DNA from: Flavobacteriales bacterium
GTDB lineage: Bacteria > Bacteroidota > Bacteroidia > Flavobacteriales > JABDKJ01
Assembly (NCBI GenBank): GCA_013002285.1
Contig: JABDKJ010000044.1
Coordinates: 1 to 64,000, forward strand
Reading direction: 5' to 3'
Length of the DNA stretch: 64,000 nt
Numbering within the stretch: the first letter of the stretch is position 1; each line of letters begins with the position of its first letter. Under the pieces are notes generated by a model. That model was not told where the DNA came from. It worked only from the letters and a program-made list of their open reading frames with translations, and did not search any database. The position numbers were made by a program, and so were the translations under genes. Shown in pieces: positions 57,000 through 64,000 of this stretch.

Positions 57000-57911
57000 A
57001 TGAGTGTATTAGCGAAAAAGAAAATAGATAAGAAGTCTGACCGTATAGAAGTCCTAAAGACGTATAAGCTTTTTATCGGAGGTGCATTTCCAAGAACAGA
57101 GTCTGGAAGGTATTTCAAATATGAGAACAACGGAAAACTTGCCAATATGTGCAGAGGGTCAAGAAAGGACCTTAGAAATTCGGTCGTGGCAGCCAGAAAG
57201 GCTTTTGGCTCTTGGGCAGGACGATCAGCATATAATCGAAGTCAGATCCTTTACCGAATAGGTGAGATGTTGGAGGGGAGGAGAGCCCAGTTCGAATCTG
57301 AATTAATGGATCAGGGTCTTACGAAAACAGCAGCAAAAAAGGAAGTAGAGCTTTCCATAGACAGGCTTATATATTTCTCAGGTTGGGCGGATAAATACCA
57401 GCAAGTGTTTAGCGGAGTTAATCCGGTTTCATCTTCTCATTTCAATTTTTCGGTCTATGAACCGACAGGTGTTGTATTCGCATTTTGCGAACGAAAAAGC
57501 TCTCTTTTGGGGCTGGTTTCTGCTGTAGCTCCTGTTATTGCAAGCGGTAATACGATCATTGCTCTGGCATCTGAAGATCTTCCACTTTGCGCAATTACAT
57601 TTGCTGAAGTACTTAATTCTTCTGATGTTCCAGGAGGAGTTGTTAATATCCTTACTGGCTATTCAGACGAATTGTTGGAACATGCAGGAGCACATTTGGA
57701 TATCAATGCGATCTTTTACGCAGCCGGTGAAAAGAAACAGTTGATCAAACTGAAGGAGATCGCTTCAAATAATGTCAAGAGGGTTTTTGATGAGAATAGG
57801 AATTTCTTAAAAGACGAGGGACAAGACCCCTATACCATCTTGAATTATTGTGAAGTCAAGACCACTTGGCACCCTATAGAAAAGATAGGAACTGCAGGAT
57901 CAGGATATTGA
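57000..57911 (+). CDS. Non-catalytic ALDH-like protein (ALDH16 C-terminal part)
   Basis: A 303-residue protein from the ATG at 57000 (a TTG at 56994 would overlap the upstream stop). It follows the aldehyde dehydrogenase fold from the KLFIGGAFPRTESG start to PGGVVNILTG, but then ends quickly; the ELGGK Glu and the catalytic Cys region are missing. It is therefore not an enzyme by itself and not a simple frameshifted copy, since the frame is intact. It probably partners with the upstream ALDH, as in the second, inactive domain of ALDH16. Confidence 0.78.
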   Translation: MSVLAKKKIDKKSDRIEVLKTYKLFIGGAFPRTESGRYFKYENNGKLANMCRGSRKDLRNSVVAARKAFGSWAGRSAYNRSQILYRIGEMLEGRRAQFESELMDQGLTKTAAKKEVELSIDRLIYFSGWADKYQQVFSGVNPVSSSHFNFSVYEPTGVVFAFCERKSSLLGLVSAVAPVIASGNTIIALASEDLPLCAITFAEVLNSSDVPGGVVNILTGYSDELLEHAGAHLDINAIFYAAGEKKQLIKLKEIASNNVKRVFDENRNFLKDEGQDPYTILNYCEVKTTWHPIEKIGTAGSGY

Positions 57912-57985
57912 AAATTTTAATAATGTTGTTGTAAAAGTCTTTCTTCTATCTATTTTCCCCATCGATTTAATATACATATTCGGAC

Positions 57986-58789
57986 ATGAAAAGTGAAGAA
58001 TTAGGTCAGTGGATGAGTGCTGCTGTAAATGCTGCTATCGCGGGCGGAGCAGAGATCCTCGATGTATACGGTAAGGATTTTGATGTTGAGATCAAGTCTG
58101 ATAATTCTCCCTTGACCATAGCAGATAGGCGGGCTCATTTAAAGATCATGGAGCTTCTTGAAGTTACTGGACTACAAGTATTGAGTGAAGAAGGGAGAGA
58201 AATGAAATTTGAAGAGCGAAAAGACTGGGCCCATTTTTGGATGGTCGATCCATTAGACGGAACAAAGGAATTTGTTAAGCGCAATGGAGAATTTACAGTG
58301 AACATCGCATTGATCCATAATGGACAAAGCATTGCCGGTGTCATATATGTTCCGGTGAAAAAATGGCTTTATGTGGCCATGCCTGAAATGGGTTCTTACA
58401 AAGTAGAGAATGTAGAACCTTCGCAACGGATGAAAATAAGTGAGGTGAGAGAAAAAGGATCTAAGCTCCCTCAAGAAAAAAGCGGGCCATTTGTGGTGGT
58501 TGGTAGTCGCTCTCACATGTCTCCAGAAACTGAGGAGTTTATCGATAAGATCAAACAAGAACATGGAGAGGTGGAAATAGCCTCCATGGGCAGCTCATTG
58601 AAGATCTGTTTGGTAGCCGAAGGCGCTGCAGATGTTTATCCACGATTTGCACCAACCATGGAGTGGGATACTGCAGCTGGACATGCTATAGCAAAATGCG
58701 CGGGCAAAAACATCCAAGATCATACAACAGGTGCTGAAATGAAATATAACAAAGAGAACTTACTTAACAATTGGTTTATTGTTCAGTGA
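57986..58789 (+). CDS. cysQ: 3'(2'),5'-bisphosphate nucleotidase
   Basis: A 267-residue member of the inositol monophosphatase superfamily with the metal-binding motif DPLDGTKEFVKRNGEF (about residues 91-106) and the C-terminal MEWDTAAGHAI. The KEFVKR variant is typical of CysQ. It hydrolyses PAP, the by-product of PAPS-dependent sulfation, to AMP. The nearby sulfotransferases would produce much PAP, which inhibits them. It is separated by 74 bases from the ALDH pair and abuts the convergent amidohydrolase gene. Confidence 0.92.
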   Translation: MKSEELGQWMSAAVNAAIAGGAEILDVYGKDFDVEIKSDNSPLTIADRRAHLKIMELLEVTGLQVLSEEGREMKFEERKDWAHFWMVDPLDGTKEFVKRNGEFTVNIALIHNGQSIAGVIYVPVKKWLYVAMPEMGSYKVENVEPSQRMKISEVREKGSKLPQEKSGPFVVVGSRSHMSPETEEFIDKIKQEHGEVEIASMGSSLKICLVAEGAADVYPRFAPTMEWDTAAGHAIAKCAGKNIQDHTTGAEMKYNKENLLNNWFIVQ

Positions 58790-59983
58790 TCAAGAATTCA
58801 ATTCATTTATAGCCATCCAGGCCATAAGACCCATGCCTGTTTTCAGAGCTTCTTCATCAATGTTGAAATGAGCATTGTGAATGGGCGCGTTAATTCCTTT
58901 TTCCTTATTACTTGTGCCCAAACGATAAAAGCATCCAGGCATTTCCAGAGTATAAAAAGCAAAATCTTCAGATGTCATTCTTAGATCAAGATCCACGACA
59001 TTTTCAGTACCCATAAATTGTTTTGCCGCATTTATGTTTTTACTTGTCATGTCTTCATCGTTCCAAAGACAAGGGTAGCCCTTGAGAATGTTTACTTCAC
59101 ATTTCGCACCCATGCTTTCTGCAATACCTTCCGCTATTTTTGTGATCTCTTTGTGAGCCACATACCTCCATTCTTCATTCATAGTCCTAAAAGTCCCTTC
59201 TAACTCAACTTTGTCAGGTATTATGTTCGTGGCGCCCAAACCCTGGATCTTTCCAAAGGAAAGTACAGTAGGCACATCTGGCTTGGCCTTTCTGCTTACC
59301 AATTGTTGGAGGCTAACAATAATATAAGAAGCGATAAGCACAGGGTCAATATTTTGATGCGGTAAGGCTCCATGGCCACCTTTCCCGTGTACAGTTAAAT
59401 AGAGCTCATCTGCAGAGGCCATATATTGACCACCCTTGAAACCTACCTTGCCCACTTCAAGGTCTGGAAAAACATGTTGTCCGATGATCCCTGTTGGTTT
59501 ATAGTTGTCAAAAACACCTTCCTTCAACATAAGTGATGCTCCTCCCGGTATCTTTTCTTCACCAGGTTGAAATACACATAGTACTGTCCCTTCCCATTCG
59601 TTTTTTAATTCGTTAAGGATCATTGCAGCGCCAAGCAAACTGCTGCTGTGTACATCATGTCCACATGCGTGCATTACTCCGTCATTGGTTGATCTATAGG
59701 GAACATCATTGGCTTCCTTAATAGGGAGTGCGTCAATATCAGCTCTTAAAGCGATCGTTTTTTTCTCTGGAGCCCTGCCTTCTATGCGTGCAAGTATTCC
59801 CGTCTTTACATATCCATTTTTGTACGGTATCCCAAGTTGATCTAACTTATCACAAATGTATTTCGAAGTCTCATATTCATGGAAAGACAATTCGGGATTT
59901 GCATGAATATGTCTTCGAACTTCTCTGATCTCTTCAAAGTATTCAGAGCAAAGCACTTTGATCTTATCTATAATGCCGCTCAT
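58790..59983 (-). CDS. M20-family amidohydrolase/peptidase
   Basis: A 397-residue metal-dependent amidohydrolase from the ATG at 59983 (MSGIID; longer in-frame starts exist but lack family similarity). Metal ligands are in HACGHDVHSSS, QPGEEKIPGGASLM and the late HNAHFNID, typical of the hippurate/IAA-amino acid hydrolase group. It removes acyl groups from N-acyl amino acids or related compounds; the real substrate is unknown. It has no signal peptide and shares its stop region with cysQ. Confidence 0.9.
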   Translation of the reverse strand: MSGIIDKIKVLCSEYFEEIREVRRHIHANPELSFHEYETSKYICDKLDQLGIPYKNGYVKTGILARIEGRAPEKKTIALRADIDALPIKEANDVPYRSTNDGVMHACGHDVHSSSLLGAAMILNELKNEWEGTVLCVFQPGEEKIPGGASLMLKEGVFDNYKPTGIIGQHVFPDLEVGKVGFKGGQYMASADELYLTVHGKGGHGALPHQNIDPVLIASYIIVSLQQLVSRKAKPDVPTVLSFGKIQGLGATNIIPDKVELEGTFRTMNEEWRYVAHKEITKIAEGIAESMGAKCEVNILKGYPCLWNDEDMTSKNINAAKQFMGTENVVDLDLRMTSEDFAFYTLEMPGCFYRLGTSNKEKGINAPIHNAHFNIDEEALKTGMGLMAWMAINELNS

Positions 59984-60050
59984 GAAATCAGAAGTCTGAT
60001 TGAAGAACAATTTATAATCATATTCAAATTTAATCAAAGAAATGAGCCTG

Positions 60051-60073
60051 AAAGATCTTCAGAAAAGATCTTT
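60051..60073 (-). other. Hairpin between the barrel-protein gene and the amidohydrolase gene
   Basis: AAAGATCTT (60051-60059) and AAGATCTTT (60065-60073) form a perfect nine-base stem with a five-base loop, eight bases after the stop of the large gene at 60081. No T-run follows on the minus strand, so it is not a classical terminator; it could protect the mRNA end or act with a termination factor. Confidence 0.4.
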
Positions 60074-60080
60074 AGTATGA

Positions 60081-63000
60081 TCAGAAGTCTAAAGAGGCAG
60101 AAAAGTAGAAAACTGGGGACTGAACAACACCATTTTCGATACCCCATGCCCAATCAGCTCTAAGGAAGTATCCAAGTATCCTACTTCTTAACCCAAAGCC
60201 ATATCCACCGACCAAGGGTTCGTTCCGCCCTTGAAGCGTAATAGTTAGCGGATTATTATTGATAACGTTTGTGTTGAATGAGTTTTCCTCAGAATAAGGG
60301 TCAGGTCCTGTCCAAGCCGAGCCTACATCACTAAACCCTATGATCTGGAAATTTTCTAAAAGGTCTGACCTAAGTGGTCTGTTTAAGAAATATTTAAATA
60401 CAGGTAGTCTTAATTCTGCATTAGCAACTGCGAAACTATTTCCATTTCTTACATTCATTAAAAAACCTCTGACCGGAGTTCCCATGGTGACATACTGGTA
60501 ATTCTGATCTGTTGCTATCGGAGATGGCGGGTCAGTAAATTTCGGAGAGAACCAGTAATCGACACCGCCTAACATGTAAAGTAATCTTTCGCTTCCGAAA
60601 GAAGTGCTTCCGGCCAATCTTCCCGCAAAAATAAAGTTGCGATGAATTTTTTGATAGTGCCTGAAGTCAGCTCCTAAAACAAAAAAATCAGACTCCTTTC
60701 TGTCGAATTGTTGAAAATATTCACCCCATAATTTAAATCTACTTCCAGATAGTAAATTTAATCCTAGGTTGAGCGTATTATCAAATACAAGATCGATCTT
60801 TCCTCCACCTTGATATAAGTATCTATTTGGCCTTAACAATGTTAATATGTCATTGGCTAGAAATGCAGTTCTGTCATTTCTTACTTTAAGTTCTCCACCC
60901 ACCCTTAATACTTCGTTTATAGGATAGCTCAATTTAAATCGAAGTACATGTATATGTGTCTTAAATTGCACATTCCCATTAGGATTACTTAAGTCTATCT
61001 GTCTATTGGCAAGCCTTTCGAATTGAATGATCTTGTCCATGCGTTTTCTCAGATTCTGATACTGAAGCATGTACTCATTATTATCAAATCTTAGTCCCAA
61101 TCTAAATCCACCAACGATCTTGTAGTCCTCAAAAAGGTCTGAAATGCCAAGCTTTATTAAGCCACCGAGACCCGGTACAACAGACCCAGTAGATGCAGAA
61201 TTAAAAAGAGGTTGATAGAAACTTGCATTGAACGAATTTCCGACCTGTGTCAATGCAAAATCTGTTGTGAAATTCACATTGTAATTTCTTGCACCTGGAA
61301 TAACAATTTTGTTAGACTCCTCTTCTGCGCCAAGAATTATGACATCACTTTTTTCTTCTTTGGTCTCTCCGATCTGAATGGTTTGTTGTTCGTAGGTAAC
61401 GTCTTCCTCATTTCCAAAGTTGTAATTCTTGATGTCAATGGTATCCTCTTCATCTGCTGGCACAGATATCACCTCTGAGTTTACTGTGTTTGATCTATCT
61501 TTCTCTATACTTCCTTGTTCACCATCAAACTGGATCTCTTGGACCCTATTTGAAAGAGCGCCAGAATAAAATTGATATTTTCCGTCCTGAAAGATCAGAT
61601 GGGTGAACTGCTTTCGCTTATAGTTTACGTCATACTCAGATATATTTCTTTTTAGGTCTGAAGCCTGGGTGACATGTGTAAAATATCTATAGTGTATGGT
61701 TGTGTCTACTCTGGATATCGCACTGTCGTATGTAGCCAAATACCTATTGTAAAAACCTTTTTCATTCCCCAAAAAAGTATAACGGATGCTGTCGTATTGA
61801 GCAGGCTGTACTTCGTCTATTAATGGAGTGGAAGTGATCCTTTCTAGAACTTTGCGATTACTCAAGTTCATTACAAAGATGTCTCTGTTCTCAGAAATAT
61901 CATCAATGTTCTTGATGCTTAGTGTATCATTTATTCTGTTAGAACTAAAGATCACTCGAGAAGAATTCTTTATGAACTGTGGGTCAACTTCCTCAAAAAA
62001 GTCATTCGTTATACGCTCTTGTCTATTTCCTATCAGGTAGTACAGGTAAAGGTCTGTCTGCCCGTTTTTTACTCCGCTAAAGATCATCTGACGGCCGTCA
62101 TGAGAATAAGACATGTCAAGTATCTTGTCTAGATTGAAGATCTGTCTTTTGTAAGTCTTGTTTTCTGATACGTTGTAAATGTGCATGTACAACTCGCCTC
62201 GTTTTTCTATGATGTAGGCCAATTCATCTCCGGTAGGGGACCAAGCCACGATCGGCCACGACTTATCGACAAGTCGTTCTAACTTATGCTGCCCTTTAGC
62301 GATCTTCTTTTGTTTGCCCGTTTCAACATCCAAAACGAAAACTCGATACTGGCCCATTACATTAGAGACGAAAGCCACCATGTCTCCGAACGGACTCTGT
62401 TTTAACTGAGAATAAGTATGTTTTTTTCTCGCTTTATATTCAATAAGGTCTAGACCAACATCCCGTTTTCTAGAATCAATTCGTTTATATTTTTTTCCGT
62501 AATAATCCTGAAATTCTAAGGAAAGTGTCTTTAAAGACATGCCCAGGACAAACAAATATCCACTTTCTACATTCCTACTTATCCGAGACATGTAAAGAAT
62601 ATTGGGGATCACCGCACTACCATATACTTCGTCTATAAATTGCCATATTGCATGCCCGACTTGTGTGGCCTCATCTCCGGTCAGCCAGTTGAATTTGTCA
62701 AATTTACCCGTGTAGATCCCGTCTTTAATGAAATTATTTACCTCGGGATCATTTGGGTCTGCAACCCAAGAGATCAAACCATTAATATACCAATCAGGCA
62801 GATTTAGCAAAGTCGCATTCTTGAATACTTCTTTCCAATTCCCACCATACATCATCTGGTTAATGAGTACTTCGGCTATTCCCTTTCTAAGATTTTCCAG
62901 TAATTGTCCGTACTCACCTTCGTAATAGAAAAAAACTTTAGACCCTACTATTTGGGTGGTACCTCCAATATTGTAATCCGTGTTATTCGTTAGTCCAACG

Positions 63001-63317
63001 TTGCTTTGTTTAAAATCTGTTTGTGAATTGTAGATCACGAATTCGATCTTGTCCTGCAACACGAAGTCCAATCTATTTTCAATATCTTTTATCTGCTCTT
63101 CTCCGATTTGAGCCACGTGTTTAGCAAGGTCCATTCCGCCTTCATAGAAATAGACATCGAACTTATCGAATTGATAGTACTGCCAGATGAATTCTTTGAA
63201 TTGAACTCGATTTTTTCCGAACTCTTGATTAGAGCCATTATAGAACTGTCCAAACATCATGGTAGAACTCAGAATTAAGAGAATGGAAAATACAAATGTC
63301 CTGTACAGTTTTGTCAT
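60081..63317 (-). CDS. Large exported protein: peptidase-like N-terminus, TolB-type propeller, outer membrane barrel
   Basis: A 1,078-residue protein with a signal peptide (residues 1-23, ending MMFGQ). After an N-terminal domain (about 35-260, resembling the gluzincin-like segment of such proteins but without a clear HExxH motif) come WD/TolB-like propeller repeats (about 300-480; SPTGDELAYI, SHDGRQMIFSG) and a C-terminal beta-barrel (about 680-1078) that ends in Phe. Such proteins occur widely in Bacteroidota. The barrel end resembles surface antigen (BamA-type) barrels. The function is unknown; I infer an outer membrane location. Confidence 0.8.
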   Translation of the reverse strand: MTKLYRTFVFSILLILSSTMMFGQFYNGSNQEFGKNRVQFKEFIWQYYQFDKFDVYFYEGGMDLAKHVAQIGEEQIKDIENRLDFVLQDKIEFVIYNSQTDFKQSNVGLTNNTDYNIGGTTQIVGSKVFFYYEGEYGQLLENLRKGIAEVLINQMMYGGNWKEVFKNATLLNLPDWYINGLISWVADPNDPEVNNFIKDGIYTGKFDKFNWLTGDEATQVGHAIWQFIDEVYGSAVIPNILYMSRISRNVESGYLFVLGMSLKTLSLEFQDYYGKKYKRIDSRKRDVGLDLIEYKARKKHTYSQLKQSPFGDMVAFVSNVMGQYRVFVLDVETGKQKKIAKGQHKLERLVDKSWPIVAWSPTGDELAYIIEKRGELYMHIYNVSENKTYKRQIFNLDKILDMSYSHDGRQMIFSGVKNGQTDLYLYYLIGNRQERITNDFFEEVDPQFIKNSSRVIFSSNRINDTLSIKNIDDISENRDIFVMNLSNRKVLERITSTPLIDEVQPAQYDSIRYTFLGNEKGFYNRYLATYDSAISRVDTTIHYRYFTHVTQASDLKRNISEYDVNYKRKQFTHLIFQDGKYQFYSGALSNRVQEIQFDGEQGSIEKDRSNTVNSEVISVPADEEDTIDIKNYNFGNEEDVTYEQQTIQIGETKEEKSDVIILGAEEESNKIVIPGARNYNVNFTTDFALTQVGNSFNASFYQPLFNSASTGSVVPGLGGLIKLGISDLFEDYKIVGGFRLGLRFDNNEYMLQYQNLRKRMDKIIQFERLANRQIDLSNPNGNVQFKTHIHVLRFKLSYPINEVLRVGGELKVRNDRTAFLANDILTLLRPNRYLYQGGGKIDLVFDNTLNLGLNLLSGSRFKLWGEYFQQFDRKESDFFVLGADFRHYQKIHRNFIFAGRLAGSTSFGSERLLYMLGGVDYWFSPKFTDPPSPIATDQNYQYVTMGTPVRGFLMNVRNGNSFAVANAELRLPVFKYFLNRPLRSDLLENFQIIGFSDVGSAWTGPDPYSEENSFNTNVINNNPLTITLQGRNEPLVGGYGFGLRSRILGYFLRADWAWGIENGVVQSPVFYFSASLDF

Positions 63318-63431
63318 TTTAGTGCGACTCTAAATATAACTATAATACGCAGTCTTTATTTTATAGTTGACCGACCTTATTGGTAATTAATTTCATTGCT
63401 AAAAATAATGCAATGTCGATATTTGGCGATC

Positions 63432-64000
63432 ATGAAGATCAAGAAATTTACTTTCAATCCATTTTCTGAGAATACCTATGTGGTTTCAGATGAGAACAAG
63501 CAAGCAGCCATCTTTGATCCTGGCATGTCAGATAGACTTGAAGAAGAAGAGGTGATGAACTATTTGAATGAGAATGGGTTGGAGATGAAATACCTTGTCA
63601 ATACGCATTGTCATATAGACCATATTATTGGAAATCAGTTTATTGCCGACAAGTTCCAATTGAAGTTACAGTCCAGTGAAAAGGAGAGTTTGACTTTGGG
63701 CTTTGCAGGTGCTTCTGCACAAATGTGGAATGTACCTTTTGCTGGATCTCCAAATATTGAGATCCTTCTAAAAGAAGGAGATGTTCTTAAGGTTGGAATT
63801 GATGAATGGGAGGTCTTCGAAGTTCCGGGGCATTCGGTAGGTCATTTGATCTTCGTGAATAGAGACAGTAGATCAATTATTGGAGGGGATACCCTTTTTC
63901 AGGGAAGTATAGGACGAACCGACTTGCCTGGAGGGGATCATGAACAGCTTTTGAAGAATATAAAAGAAAAAATGTTCTGCTTACCAGATGAATTTGTTGT
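63432..64000 (+). CDS. Metallo-beta-lactamase-fold hydrolase, 3' end beyond window
   Basis: The frame is open from the ATG at 63432 to the end (189 codons). It encodes the glyoxalase II-like MBL fold: FDPGMSD, the metal motif THCHIDH (about residues 57-63), GHSVGHLIF (about 134-142) and GGDTLFQGSIGRTDLPGG (149-166). The last part matches the YcbL group of MBL hydrolases, some of which have glyoxalase II activity. A near-consensus box GATATTTG (one mismatch to TAnnTTTG) lies seven bases before the start. The C-terminus is missing. Confidence 0.92.
   Translation, partial: MKIKKFTFNPFSENTYVVSDENKQAAIFDPGMSDRLEEEEVMNYLNENGLEMKYLVNTHCHIDHIIGNQFIADKFQLKLQSSEKESLTLGFAGASAQMWNVPFAGSPNIEILLKEGDVLKVGIDEWEVFEVPGHSVGHLIFVNRDSRSIIGGDTLFQGSIGRTDLPGGDHEQLLKNIKEKMFCLPDEFV

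Noticed and set aside
56994..57911. Second ALDH-like gene as a pseudogene
   Set aside because: The frame is intact, translation is coupled and the domain order fits the ALDH16 C-terminal part, so it is more likely a functional non-catalytic protein.
1..64000. CRISPR arrays, rRNA genes and riboswitches
   Set aside because: No spaced direct repeats, rRNA segments or recognisable riboswitch cores were seen on reading; a covariance-model search was not possible here.

Overview
The window looks like chromosomal DNA of a free-living, probably marine member of the Bacteroidota, most likely Flavobacteriales. The evidence is the TAnnTTTG-type -7 promoter boxes close to start codons (best case TTTG-N19-TAnnTTTG before tRNA-Glu), the lack of obvious Shine-Dalgarno sequences, and families typical of the phylum (DUF4290, OmpP1/FadL porin, DUF7033 deacetylase-like protein, a 1,078-residue propeller-plus-barrel protein). 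The base composition is AT-rich. No transposase, integrase, phage gene or CRISPR array was seen, and no gene-free stretch exceeds 300 bases.

Layout. 1-4.9 kb (minus): str/S10 ribosomal operon, rpsL-rpsG-fusA-rpsJ-rplC-rplD-rplW-rplB, cut by the window edge. 5.2-12.7 kb (plus): UvrD/PcrA helicase, DUF4290, MurA, a zinc-ribbon protein, a TlpA-like thioredoxin, a Nif3-like protein and a coiled-coil zinc-ribbon protein with a histone-H1-like tail. 12.7-15.3 kb (minus): FadL-like porin and a Tyr/Asn/Gly-rich lipoprotein. 15.4-24.7 kb (plus): ProS, a hypothetical, tRNA-Glu, rpsT, radC, a deacetylase-like protein, upp, a small membrane protein, a YjjG-type phosphatase and a YfhO-type membrane protein. 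24.7-54.4 kb: a large surface-polysaccharide region with purL and DUF2147 embedded. 54.6-64 kb: deoC, an ALDH16-like pair, cysQ, an M20 amidohydrolase, the propeller/barrel protein and a partial metallo-beta-lactamase-fold hydrolase.

The polysaccharide region encodes an almost complete Wzx/Wzy-type pathway: polyprenyl-phosphate sugar transferase, GT26 (WecG/TagA) and GT4 glycosyltransferases, flippase, polymerase-like protein, Wzc-like co-polymerase and Wza-like export lipoprotein. Two modification systems are built into it. The first is sulfation: cysC-cysD-cysN make PAPS, five sulfotransferase-like proteins would use it, and cysQ nearby would remove the PAP by-product; no sulfite-forming reductive genes are present in the window. 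The second is a Dlt-like acyl-transfer cassette, co-transcribed with wza-wzc: adenylating ligase (DltA-like), carrier protein (DltC-like), MBOAT (DltB/AlgI-like) and SGNH protein (DltD-like), in that order, bracketed by two paralogous GNAT proteins.

The most interesting hypothesis is therefore a sulfated exopolysaccharide or capsule that is also esterified with an activated amino acid (possibly D-alanine) or another acyl group by a Gram-negative Dlt-like machine. Other points worth a second look are a MurA with Asp at the usual catalytic Cys position, an ALDH16 apparently split into two genes, a GT26 enzyme with a phosphoglycosyl-transferase-like membrane anchor, and a strong preference for the Ile codon ATC after codons ending in G, which creates many GATC sites.
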